NCBI GenBank assembly: GCA_958009055.1 | Contig: OY253657.1 | Location: forward strand, 1 to 64,000 | Source of the DNA: Choricystis sp. odSpoLacu1 | Taxonomy: Eukaryota; Chlorophyta; Trebouxiophyceae | Length of the DNA stretch: 64,000 nucleotides | Direction: 5' to 3' | Shown: positions 29,918 through 39,765 of the stretch, one piece after another | How the letters are laid out: every line of letters begins with the position of its first letter | Numbering within the stretch: the stretch's first letter is position 1 | The notes under the pieces: generated by a model | The model's database searches: none | Seen by the model: only the letters and a program-made list of their open reading frames with translations | Told to the model about the DNA's origin: nothing | Position numbers and translations under genes: made by a program

Positions 29918-32900
29918 TCACCCCCCTTTCGCCCACTCCGCCAGCGGCAGCCTCCCGATCGCCGCCTTGACCACCGCCGGCGTCGCGGGCGGCGTCAGCG
30001 CGACCCGCGGGGGGGCGACACCCTCGCCCACACCGTTGACGCCCATGGCTTCAGCATCCTCCCCCAGCCCCGCGCGAACCGCGTCGACCGCCGCCTGCGC
30101 CGCGTGCAGCGCCGTCACCGCCAGCAACAGCGGCGGCTCCCCCACCGCTTTGGAGGACAGCACGCCGCGCGCGTGGGGCGCCCCCTCCAGCAGGTGCACG
30201 TTGAAGGAGCGCGGCGCGGCGTCCACAGTCGGCACCTTGTAGTCCCACGTGGACGCGGTGGTCAACACCCCCGTCCCTTCATCCCAGCGCACCGCTTCCG
30301 ACAGCATCAACCCCAGGCCCTGCACGTATCCCCCCTCCGCCTGCCCCACATCCAGGGCGGGGTTGAGGGAGTGGGCGGCGTCCAGCATGACGTCGGCGCG
30401 GTCGACCCGGATCTCTCCCGTCAGCGCGTTGACGCTCACCTCGGTGACTGCGACGCCGCACCCGTTGTACACGAGCGCCTTGCCCGCGCCCACGGGGGCG
30501 CGCTGGGTGCCGTCGTAGAAGGCGAACGCGGTGAGAGGGGCGGTGGAGGCGGAGAAGCCGACGGCGGGGTGGAGAGAAGCGACGGCTTCGCGCCACGTTT
30601 TGCCCCCCTCAAACTTTGGGCGCAGCGTGTCCGCCAGCTGCAGCGCCGCCAGGCGCACCGCTTCGCACGCGGCTTCGGAAGTGGTGGAGCCCCACGAGGG
30701 ACCCGCGTTGGGAAGCATGTCGGTGGAGGTGTCGGCCACACGAAACAGGGAGAGCGGCAGGTGGGGCGCGCCAGGCGGCAGCGCAGTTGACAGCGCGGCA
30801 CACGCAGACTGCAGCACCTTGGTGGCGATGCCTTGGCCCATTTCATGTCCAGGGGACACCACCAACACGGTGCCATCGTGATGAATAGACACAGCGGCGG
30901 GCTTGGCATCCACATTCATCACAAAGCGCGCGGTGGCCATGGACAGCCCCCGCTTGATCCAGGGCGGGGAGGCCGCGTTGGCGGCTTTGATGGCGGCAGC
31001 CCGCGCCTCCACGTCGGCACGCTGCTTGAGCTCCACCCACATGCGGGGCACGGTGTACTGGTCCAGGGGCAGGTCGTTGTCCATCGCGGTTTTGAGGAGG
31101 ACGTCGGACGTACCGCCACCATCAGCCGGCGCCACACCCGCCGCCAACACGCCCGCGCACGGCTTGCGCACGTCGGGCAGCGAGTCGTGGGTCAACAGGT
31201 TGGCCTCCCGCACCGCCACCGGGTCGGCCCCCAGGGCGGTGGCCACGGTTTCGACCACGGATTCAGCGACGATGGTGGCTTGGAGGGTGCCGGGCGCACG
31301 CATGATCGTGCGGGGCGGCAGGTTTGTGCGAACGAGCCTCACCGACACGTCCATCGCGGCCATAGCGTACGACTGGTCCGCGGTACCCAGCATCAGTTGG
31401 GGAATGAAGGTGGAGATCTCTTTGCGGGCGCCGCCCAGGAAGACGGCGCGGATGGCCAACGCTTGAATGACGCCAGCGTCGTCAAACCCAACGTCGTACT
31501 CGGCCTCCATCTCGCAGCGCCCTCCGATCATGGTCAAGTCTTCGGCGCGCGTCAACACCAGGCGCACCGGGCGGTTGACAGCAGCGGCTGCGATGGCGGC
31601 CGCCGCGGCCACGGGTTGACTGCGCGCCGACTTTCCGCCAAAGCCGCCGCCGAGGCGCCGCGTGGTGGCGTGCACTGCGTGAGCGGGCACGCCGAGGGCG
31701 GACGCGACGGCGGACTGGACCATGTCGACGCATTGAGTGCCAGACACAATTTTGATGGCGCCGCCTTCGTCGGGGAAGGCGACGGCGGCTTGGGGCTCCA
31801 TGTACATGTGTGTCTGACCGGGCATCGACACCTTGGCCTTGAGCACGCGGCGTGGGGAGGCGGCCAGCGCGGCCTCGATGCCGCCCGCATCGGGGGACGC
31901 GCCGCCGAACGACTTGCGCAGAGTCGTGCCCTCCCCCCCAATGTCGGCCAGGTCATAGAACGAGTCGGCTGCGATCGCGTCCGCGATGGACAGGATGGGG
32001 GGGGTGGTGGGCGGGCCGTACTGGATGGCGACAGCAGCGGCTCCCGCGCGCGCGGCGGCGTCGGTTTCCGCGAGCACCAGCCCAATCCTCTCCCCCACAT
32101 AGTGCACCGCGTCCACCGCAAAGATGGTGTCGCCAATGATGTCGTTGGAGCCGCCCGGGGGGATGGAGGAGGCGTCGATGAAGGCGACGACGCCGGGCAG
32201 GGCGAGGGCGGGGGCGGCGTCGACAGACTGCAGTGTGCCAGCTGACACAGTGGACAGCACGGGGGCAGCGTGCAGGCCGCCGACTGGCAACGGCACGTCC
32301 GACGTGTAGATGGCTTCCCCTGTCGCCTGCAGGCGGGCGCGATCCTTTTGAATTGGTTCCCCCACTGGCGCGGTCTCAGGGCGGGGTGGGCCCCAGGTTT
32401 GGGTGCCGATGACACGCCCAGGAGGAGGGAACAGGGAGGCAGCCAGCACGGCCGCCGCGCGGGGAGACGCGGAAGTGACGGCAGGCGCAAACACGGGGGC
32501 CAGGGACGCGGCCAGGGTGGCTTCTGCCACGCCGGAGATGAAGGAGGGGTTGTGCGCCGAGGTGGTGCAGGCGTCGCGCGCGGCCGCCAGCGCAGCCGCC
32601 AGGCCAGCCGTGTCGGTGCAAGAAGCACCGACGAGAGCCGCTTCAACGGATGCCACGCGCCCCGCTTTCCAGGCGCCACTGGTGTGGTGGAACGCACACA
32701 CGACAGTGGCAGAGGTGACAGCACCACCGTCCCTCACGATCGACACCGCCATGTTGAACGCAGCCACCGCGTGGCTGTACCTCGTCGCGATGCGAGTGGA
32801 CGCATAGTGTTCGCCCGCGGGCGCGGGCGGCAGCACGATGCGCGTGATGAGGGAGGTGGGGGGCAGGGGGCCCGCGTTGACCAGGGTCAGGACGTCGGCT

Positions 32901-34137
32901 GTGCGCTTCTCGCCAGACGCACACTCCAAAATCTCCACAGTCGCCCCCGCCGCCGCCAACAGCGTCACAGGGTCCGACTCCAGGCCGTGGGAGGCGGTGA
33001 GGGCAATGTTGCCGCCCAGCGTGGCGGCCGCGCGCACGTGCGCGCCAGCAACGCGGGACACGTGGGTCGCGATCGCGCCCCACCGGTCGCCATCGCCATC
33101 ACCCGCCCGCCCGGCAGCAGCTTCCCCCAGGTCAGCCAGGGTGGACGCACCGCCCAGGGCGAGGCCGCCGTCGGGGGTGGGGGTGAGGGCAGCCAAATCA
33201 CCCGCGCGCGAGACGCAGACGACCGTGGTGGAGGGCAGGGGCGGCCAGAGCGCTTTTTTGTAGACGCCCGACCCCGTGTTACCGGCCACGATGCGGACTT
33301 GGGTGGTGGACGCGAGGGCGTCCACCACGCCCTGCGTGGTGGTGGGGGTGAGCCAGGGGGCGGCGCTGTCGGAGACTGCCAGCGACGCCCGCGCGTCGCC
33401 CGCGGCCGCGCGCACGGCGGGCGGGGGGACCAGCTTGCCTCCGAGATCCTCAACATCAGCAGGGGTGAGTGAGTAGGCGGCTTTCAGAATGGAGGCGTAG
33501 CCGGTGCAGCGGCAGAGGTTGCCATCGAGGGAGCGCGCGATGGAATCGCCACCACCAGCAGCCGGCAGCGCACAGGCCGCACCCTCGCCGCCACCGCACG
33601 TGGCGGCCGACCGGTTGGCAGCGGCCGCAGCACACGCAACCGCCATCCCTGGCGTGCAGAAGCCGCACTGGGAGGCGTGGTTGACAGCTAAAGCTTCGTG
33701 CACGGGGTGTGGTTTCACCCCTGTCCCCAGCCCATCCGACGCCAGCAGGCTGGCCCCGTGCAGCGCGCCCACGGGAGTGAGGCACGCGTTGACGGTGGCG
33801 ACGCGGGGGGGGCCTCCCGTCGCGTCTGGGCGGCGGACGAGCACGGCACAGGCGCCGCACCCGCCCTCGGCGCAGCCCACCTTGACCGAGGTGACGCGCG
33901 TCTTCTCCCGCAGAAACGAGGCCAACGGTTGGGTGGGGTCGGGGGCGGTGTAGACGACGCCGTTGAGGGAGAAGGTGGTGGAAGGTGGTGGGGCTGGGTG
34001 GGGGTGGGGGTGGGGGTGGTTGAGGGCCGAATGGCAAGGTCGGGGTGCCGCTGCGTCGTCCCCACGCATTCCCGAACCCGGCGTGCTTCCCAGCCCCACA
34101 CTGTCACTTCCAGTGCCTCACCTTCACCAGGCGCCAT
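29918..34137 (-). CDS. Molybdenum hydroxylase, plant-type aldehyde oxidase (AO/XDH family)
   Basis: About 1363 residues: exon 1 34137-34122 encodes MAPGE, and exon 2 runs 33993-29918. Domains in order: plant-ferredoxin 2Fe-2S (CAEGGCGAC), second 2Fe-2S (CGFCTPGM and GNLCRCTGY), FAD domain (VAGNTGSGVYKK), then two Moco domains. The Moco-domain motifs include RRLGGGFGGKSARS and GHEMGQGIATK. The catalytic Glu is in SSKAVGEPPLLLA, near residue 1290. In xanthine dehydrogenase GGFGGK is followed by Glu and the second substrate site reads FRGFGG. Here these are Ser and MRAPG, as in plant aldehyde oxidases. STWDYKVPTVD also matches plant AO. So aldehyde rather than xanthine is the likelier substrate. 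It is divergent from the GAF-PAS gene by 170 bp. Confidence 0.88.
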
Positions 34138-34307
34138 GGTGGGCGTGGAGGTGTGTGGGGGGGGGGGGGGGAGGTGCTTTTTTGCACGCGGGTGCCTTTT
34201 TGGGGGGTCGAAGGCGCGTACAGCCGTTGTGGGCGAGTCGTTTTTCCAGCCAACTCTTCACTCTCCCCAAAACGCGCGGCCCCTCCATTCCGCACGTTTT
34301 TGCTCGC
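34138..34307. promoter_or_regulatory. Compact divergent promoter, aldehyde oxidase / GAF-PAS gene
   Basis: Only 170 bp separate the two start codons. It contains a poly-G run near 34156-34170. No TATA box is visible. Confidence 0.5.
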
Positions 34308-35674
34308 ATGCAGTCCTACCACCCCGCAGGCGACCGCCCAGCCGGCTCCTGCGGCTGCGGCTCTCAGTGCCCCGCCCTGAGCGCGGGGCGGTGCGGGTGT
34401 GGCTGCTCGTGCGCCAAGCAGGAGCGCGCGCCGCGCGCGCTAGCGGCCCTCGCCGCCGCCGCAGCCGCCGACGGGGACGACCCCGAGCTCGTGAGGGTGG
34501 TTGAGGCGGCAGCTGTGGCGGCCAAGGCGCCGTGGGCAGGTGAGTGTGGGCGGGGTGTGGGCGGGGAGGCCGAAATGCAAGGCGCGAGCCAAAGCGAGTG
34601 CCCGAGTGGGCCGTGCGGTGACGTCGTTGGTTTGGCAACGCGAGGGCAGGCGATCCATCACCCACACACACATACCCTTCACACACAGTCATCACCGCGG
34701 TCGACCCCGACACCTGCTGGTCCAAGCGCGCGTGGGCGGGGAGTCCGCCCGCGGCCGCGCGCGCGGCGCTCGGCGCGCTGGCCGACTCGGCGCTGGCATC
34801 CCGCGCAGCCACCCCCGTCGCCCTGGCCGACGTGGCCGCCGATGCTCAGAGGCTGGAGGTGGTCAGGAAAGCGGTGCAGAGCGAAGGCGCCGGTGGTTGC
34901 TGTGGCAGCAAGGCGTCCACCCCTCCTCCCCTGCCTGTGCGCCGTGTGGCCGTCATCCCGCTGCTGCCGACGCCGACCGTCGCGCGTGCAGGCGTGCCCT
35001 CTCTCGGCGTCCTGGTCATCGGCGCCCCCGACCCTGAAGACGACGATGCGTCTCAACCGCCGCCGGCCGCGCTGGCGACCGCTGCACGCCGCGCAGCGTC
35101 GCTGCTCGCGCGCCGCGCGGCCGCGGCCGCCGCGGCCGCCGCTGCAGCCGGCGCGCGCAACGCGTTCGATGCAATCCCCTCCCCGCTAGCCCTGATGGAC
35201 GCGGGAGAACCCGGGTGGCCCCTGCTGCTGGCCAACACGGCGTGGGGGCGCGCGCTGGGCGCGGTGTCTGCGCCGCGCACACCGCTGTGGAGTCTGTTGC
35301 GGGTTGTGGGCGGCAACAACGCGACCACCTCCGACGCTGCCGTCGTCGCCGCATCCCGTGCCCGGGGCGCGGAGGCGGTGGGGGCCGCCTTTGGGACGGC
35401 AGTCGCGAAAGGAGCGCCCTTTTCAGCGCGCGTCGCGCCCGCGCGCGGGAGTGGGGGCGCCATCGACGCCCTGTTCCTGCCTCGCCCGCCGGCGAGCGTG
35501 CGGGGTGACGATGACTTGCCGCCTACCTCACCCCCACCTTCTCGCTGCCGCCTCGGCCCACCCAAGCTGCGTGTTGGGCCGGCTGCTGTGACCGTCCTCC
35601 TGACGCGGCCAGCAGACACCGCGCCCGGCTCCCTGGCGGCCGTGCTGGACGCCATGCCCGCGCCAGGGCGTTGA
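34308..35674 (+). CDS. GAF-PAS protein with cysteine-rich N-terminus
   Basis: Exons 34308-34539 and 34689-35674 give 405 residues. The N-terminus packs eight cysteines into about 26 residues (GSCGCGSQCPALSAG, then RCGCGCSCAKQ), like a metallothionein or a metal-binding knuckle. A GAF-like domain follows at about residues 55-230: ITAVDPDTCWSKRAWAGSPP, then PVALADVAAD, RRVAVIPLLP and SLGVLVIGAPDP. It is interrupted by another GGCCGSK cluster. A helical Ala/Arg linker leads to a PAS-like domain beginning FDAIPSPLALMD and including LLLANTAWGRALG. No kinase or output domain follows. The GAF and PAS calls rest on pattern only. The combination suggests a small metal- or redox-linked sensor, which is inference. 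Confidence 0.65.
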
Positions 35675-35725
35675 GTTTTTGAATTCTTTGTTTTTTATTT
35701 TTGTAGGGCGACCGATTTTGATTTT

Positions 35726-35730
35726 TGTAA
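35726..35730 (+). terminator. Putative TGTAA polyadenylation signal for the GAF-PAS gene
   Basis: TGTAA 52 nt after the stop codon, in a T-rich stretch, at the usual distance for a chlorophyte polyadenylation signal. Confidence 0.55.
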
Positions 35731-35778
35731 AAGTGAGTCCAGTTTTTTTTTTCGTGACACCACACACACCCTCTCTAC

Positions 35779-36810
35779 TTAACTCCCACCCTCCCACATC
35801 ATGCCCAGCTTCTCCATGATGTATTCGCCCGCTGTAGTGGCCTCTCCACCGCCTGCAGGCACCACGGGCGCGTCAAACGCGGCATTGGAAAACAGCGCGA
35901 TCGAGTCGCGTGGCCCTCCACCCGCAGGCGGCGGCACCACCCTGTGCAGCGTGGACGCGACACGCCCCCCCGACCAAAACTCGGCCAGATCACCCAAGTT
36001 GACGACCAGGGTCCCAGGCAGCACTGGCACATCCATCCAGGCGTCGGCGCCGGGGGGCCGCACCTGCAACCCAGGCGGCCCCCGCTGCGCGATCAGGGTC
36101 AATAGGCCGCAGTCTGTGTGGGCGCCACACGCTGAGATGGTGGCTGCATGCGCGTTGGGGGGCAGAGGCGGGTAGCGCAGCAGCAGGCATTGAGCCACGG
36201 GGGAGTCGAGTGTGTCCACTAACGCCGCGGGGGCCAGGCCCAGCGCCCCCGCCACGCCGCGCGCCACGGCGCGGGCGGCTTGCAAGCCGGCAGCCATGTA
36301 GGCACGCACTGCAGGCTCGAATAGGGGCAGGGCGGTCGCGTCAGGCCACTGGTTGGGGCCGTGCATCGGGGTGGCGGTCGCAGGGGAGGCCGCATCCACC
36401 TCCATGCCCACCGTGAACGACTCTTTTTGGTCGCCCATGGCAGGATGAGTTGGCGTCAGTGCCTGGGCTGGTGCTGGCGCAGTCGTCGCTGCCACCGTGC
36501 CCCCTGCGGTCGGTGGCGCGCACGTGTGGGCGAGCGACCCTGCCGCTGTATACCCCCGCCTCAACGGCGAGGCAACCGCATCCACGCCCGCTTTCACAGC
36601 AGCAGCCGCTGTGAACAACGCATCCAGCGCGTCGAACGCGGCCGCCGTCACGTCAGTCGGCACGCCGTGGCCAGTCGCGTAAAAAAAGCCGAGCCCGGGT
36701 TTGACACACGCGGCCGCGACGGCAGCCGCTGCGGCGGCGGCAGCGGGGGATAGGTCGTCGCCATCGGGGACGGACAGGAGGGGTGAGATGTCGATGACGG
36801 GGAGCGGCAT
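35779..36810 (-). CDS. 2-oxoglutarate/Fe(II) oxygenase, isopenicillin-N-synthase-like
   Basis: 343 residues, one exon, starting MPLPVIDISPLL, the canonical DIOX_N beginning. GFFYATGHGVP follows. The double-stranded beta-helix holds the iron triad His231, Asp233 (GAHTDCGLLTLI) and His289 (STLHRVV). Arg301 and Ser303 of RDSIALFSN bind 2-oxoglutarate. An in-frame ATG upstream at 36903 would add 31 residues, but its reading would overlap the divergent FBPase start codon, so the inner ATG is preferred. Plant relatives act in hormone, flavonoid and alkaloid metabolism. The specific substrate is unknown. The GC-rich insert at about residues 105-145 is Pro/Ala/Thr-rich. Confidence 0.88.
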   Translation of the reverse strand: MPLPVIDISPLLSVPDGDDLSPAAAAAAAAVAAACVKPGLGFFYATGHGVPTDVTAAAFDALDALFTAAAAVKAGVDAVASPLRRGYTAAGSLAHTCAPPTAGGTVAATTAPAPAQALTPTHPAMGDQKESFTVGMEVDAASPATATPMHGPNQWPDATALPLFEPAVRAYMAAGLQAARAVARGVAGALGLAPAALVDTLDSPVAQCLLLRYPPLPPNAHAATISACGAHTDCGLLTLIAQRGPPGLQVRPPGADAWMDVPVLPGTLVVNLGDLAEFWSGGRVASTLHRVVPPPAGGGPRDSIALFSNAAFDAPVVPAGGGEATTAGEYIMEKLGMMWEGGS

Positions 36811-36897
36811 CGGGTGGAATGTCGACAACGGAGTGTGGTCGACCGAAAAGCCGCGGCCTGACCACACACACCCCGACCCCCCTCTCCTCCCGCTGCA
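36811..36897. promoter_or_regulatory. 87-bp divergent promoter, oxygenase / FBPase
   Basis: The shortest head-to-head spacing in the window. The region between the two start codons must hold both 5' UTRs or both initiation sites. No TATA box is visible. Confidence 0.55.
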
Positions 36898-38064
36898 ATG
36901 CACGCCCGGGCGCTGCGCCCCCCCACTGTTCGCCTAGCCACACGCCACGCAACACACTCCCGCTTGTGTTTCACCCTCACGCCCAGCCGCAGCCGCCAAC
37001 CGCCCCCCCCCCCGATGGCCGCTGCCCCGCTCGACCCTGCCCTCTCCGCCTGGGTGGACGCCCAGGTCGCCGCCGGTGCGGCCATCCACGCGGCCGACCT
37101 GGCCTCTGTCACGCACGCCCTGGCGTCGGCGACCACCAGGATCGCGGCGACACTCGCGCGCGCAGGTGTCGACGGAGCGCTGGGCGCAGCAGGCGACGGC
37201 GGCGCAGCTGCCGCCACCGGCCGGGACGCCCCCAAACAGATGGACATCGTGGCCAACGACATCATGAAGGCTGCCATGACGGCGGCCGGGTGTGTGGGGT
37301 TGATCGCGACGGAGGAGGATGACGAGTGTGTTCCCGTGGCTGGCGCGACCGCGGCCGATGGCGGCCCCCCCTTCGTCGCCGTGTTCGACCCGCTGGACGG
37401 CTCCAGCAACATTGCGGCCTGCACACCCACGGGAACCATATGGGGGGTGTACCGTGCCTCTGCATCGCCCCCCGCATCGCCAGCCGACGCTTTGCAACCC
37501 GGCTCCTCCCTCATCGCCGCCGGTTACGCCCTCTACTCGTCTGCCACCATGCTGGTGCTGACGACAGGCCCGTCTGGTGGGCGTGGTGTCACGGGATTCA
37601 CTCTGGACAGGGAGGCTGGGGCGTGGGTGGCGACACACCCCTCGATCCGCGTGCCCCCACGCGGCCAGATCTACTCCCTCAACGATGCCCGCTTCGACGA
37701 CTGGGCTCCACCCTTGCAACGCTACATCTCCGACGTGCGGGCGGGCAGGGGCCAGTCAGGGCGCCAGTACGCCGCCCGCTACGTCTGCTCCCTCGTCGCC
37801 GATCTTCACCGCACCCTGCTCTACGGCGGGTGGGCGGGCAACCCGAGGTCCCACCTGCGGCGCGTGTATGAGGCGGCTCCGTTGGCGGCGATCACGGAGG
37901 CGGCGGGCGGGGCTGCGTCGGATGGGGGGGGGAGGGTGTTGGATGTGACGCCCGGCGCGCTGCACGCGCGGGCGCCCTTCTTTGCGGGGTCGGCCGACGA
38001 CATCGCCGAGTTGGTGTCGTATGGAGATGTGCGGCAGGTGGGCACCAAGAAGTATGACGTTTGA
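36898..38064 (+). CDS. FBP: Fructose-1,6-bisphosphatase, class I, non-redox type
   Basis: Hydrolyses fructose 1,6-bisphosphate in gluconeogenesis or the Calvin cycle. Single exon, 388 residues. The metal site includes IATEEDDE and FDPLDGSSN (about residues 164-171). Later hallmarks are QPGSSLIAAGYALYSSATM, RYVCSLVADLHRTLLYGG and the end GTKKYDV. The cysteine-bearing regulatory loop of classical thioredoxin-controlled plastid FBPase is absent; the region reads like the cytosolic or second plastid form. About 39 Arg/Ser/Thr-rich residues precede MAAAPLDPALS and could be a plastid or mitochondrial presequence. A second in-frame ATG at 37015 would remove it, allowing dual localisation. Its stop codon is 55 bp from that of the convergent phosphoglycerate mutase gene. 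Confidence 0.93.
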   Translation: MHARALRPPTVRLATRHATHSRLCFTLTPSRSRQPPPPPMAAAPLDPALSAWVDAQVAAGAAIHAADLASVTHALASATTRIAATLARAGVDGALGAAGDGGAAAATGRDAPKQMDIVANDIMKAAMTAAGCVGLIATEEDDECVPVAGATAADGGPPFVAVFDPLDGSSNIAACTPTGTIWGVYRASASPPASPADALQPGSSLIAAGYALYSSATMLVLTTGPSGGRGVTGFTLDREAGAWVATHPSIRVPPRGQIYSLNDARFDDWAPPLQRYISDVRAGRGQSGRQYAARYVCSLVADLHRTLLYGGWAGNPRSHLRRVYEAAPLAAITEAAGGAASDGGGRVLDVTPGALHARAPFFAGSADDIAELVSYGDVRQVGTKKYDV

Positions 38065-38119
38065 GGGGTGACAATCAACCTAAAAAAAAACTACACTGAA
38101 AAACAACAGCATCTTTTCT

Positions 38120-39646
38120 TCATGTCTCCCACGCCCACGCCTCGGCCAGCGACCGCAGCAACGGCACCACCTGCCCCCCGGGGAACCTACCCAAACACCC
38201 GCCCGCAGCCGCCACCTCGTCAAACGCGGGGGCGCCGGGGACGCGGGGCGCGGGAAGCACACTGATGTCCGCCGGTGACGGTGGCGCCAACCCATCACCA
38301 CGCGCAGCCGCCAGCCTCCCCTCCCCCAACACCCCCGCCACCGCGTCCACGGGGGCGGCGGCAAAGGGGACGGGCTCGGACGAGTGGTCGCCATAATCGA
38401 CCGGGGTGGAGTGGTCTCCAGTCACTGCCAGCAGGGTGCGGTGGGTGAGGCGGGCAGACTGTAAACGCGCCACCAACGCCGCAGCCGCCCTGTCCACGAC
38501 GCGCAGCCACCCCACTTTGAGGGGGGGGTTCCTGTCGTGCCCCGCATCGTCCACCGCTTTGATGTGGAGCAGCAGGAAGGCGGGGGTGGCGTCTGCGTCA
38601 GCTGCTTCTAAGAATGCTGCAGCAGCGTCCACTTTGGCCCTCAAACTCGTCCCATAGTCCCCGGTCGCTCCCTCCACCTCCAGCACCTGCATGCCCAGTG
38701 TGGCTGCCAGTCCCGCAATGATTTTTGTGGGGGCGACGGCAGCTGTGCGTGGCCACCCCGCGGTGGCTGAGAGCGGAGGCACATCGATCGCCACCCCCGC
38801 CCCCCGCAGCAGCAGGGCGTCCGCGAGGGCCACGCCCCTCGCCTCCCTGGCCGCGTTGACGGGGTGCGTGGCTAGGATGCGTCGAAAGGCGGCGGAGGCG
38901 GCGTTGACCACGGCCGCTGTGGCGACTGCAGATGCACACCGAGAATCCGTGGCCTCACACGCGCGCAGGGGCAGGCCGTCGCGCAGGGGGTCGGTGCCTG
39001 TGATAGCATCGGACAAACCGCCTGGGCGGGACAGAACGACGCCGGCGCGGTGTTCGGTGGCGTATCGAACTGACACGGAAACATCGGGAAACTGTTTTAA
39101 CTTCACCCCATTCAACGCCTCACACAGCACGGGTCCATCCGTCTGAAAGTCACGCCCCGCCCGGCGAGACGTGACGGTGGGGATGGGGTGGGTGGCTGGG
39201 TCGGGTGGAGGGGAGGCGGTGTCGCTTCCGTCTTCCCTCTCCAAACACGCCAGGTTGCATTTGAAAGCGACGTCGCCCGGGGACATGGCCAGGCCCGCGC
39301 CCAGAGACTCAAAGGCGCCCCGGCCGCGGTAGTGGCTGTGGACAAGGGGGGAAGAGCGGGGGTGTGAGTTGGTGGGCTGTGTTGTTGATCAAACCTGTTG
39401 CCTCCCCACCCCACCCTACACTCACACGCGTGGATCATAGCCCAGCAACGACAGGTGGGCCGTGTCCGACCCGCACGCCCGCCCCGGGGCGACGGGGTCG
39501 ATGAGGCCGGAGACGCCTGATGCCACGACGGCGTCCAGGGCGGCCAGGGGGCCGGCAACGACCAGGGGGGAGGCGCCGCCAAGCGAGGGGACGGCCACGT
39601 CGCCCACGCCGTCGATGAGGAGGAGGACGACGTGGGGGCGAGGCAT
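38120..39646 (-). CDS. apgM: Cofactor-independent phosphoglycerate mutase, archaeal (ApgM) type
   Basis: Interconverts 3- and 2-phosphoglycerate without bisphosphoglycerate; alkaline-phosphatase superfamily. Exons 39646-39426 and 39335-38120 encode 478 residues. The N-terminus VVLLLIDGVGD holds the first metal-binding Asp. GSDTAHLSLLGYDP spans the Ser nucleophile, and YRGRGAFESLGAGL lies just after the splice join. AFLLLHIKAVDDAGHD and VTGDHSTPVDYGDHS supply the remaining metal ligands. Plants have members of this family beside the main plant-type iPGM. No clear transit peptide is present, suggesting the cytosol. It is divergent from the DUF1517 gene by 119 bp. Whether it is the main glycolytic enzyme here cannot be told. 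Confidence 0.9.
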
Positions 39647-39765
39647 TGAGAAAGAAACCGAGAGAGTGTTTTCTTTTCGTTTTTTCGTCTCACCTGACCC
39701 TCACATCCACCCGGACTTTTCTCTATTCAATCCGACTCGCCGGAAACCACCTGCACAACACAGCC
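39647..39765. promoter_or_regulatory. 119-bp divergent promoter, ApgM / DUF1517
   Basis: Two start codons 119 bp apart, with AT-richer sequence (TTTTCTTTTCGTTTTTTC) in the middle. No canonical TATA box. Confidence 0.5.

Noticed and set aside
30833..33472. Plus-strand frames opposite the aldehyde oxidase
   Set aside because: They are antisense to unambiguous molybdenum hydroxylase coding sequence and His/Arg/Gly-rich without domains.
29918..34137. Xanthine dehydrogenase as the call
   Set aside because: Overall architecture fits, but the purine-binding positions and the MRAPG and TWDYKVPTVD blocks match plant aldehyde oxidase better.
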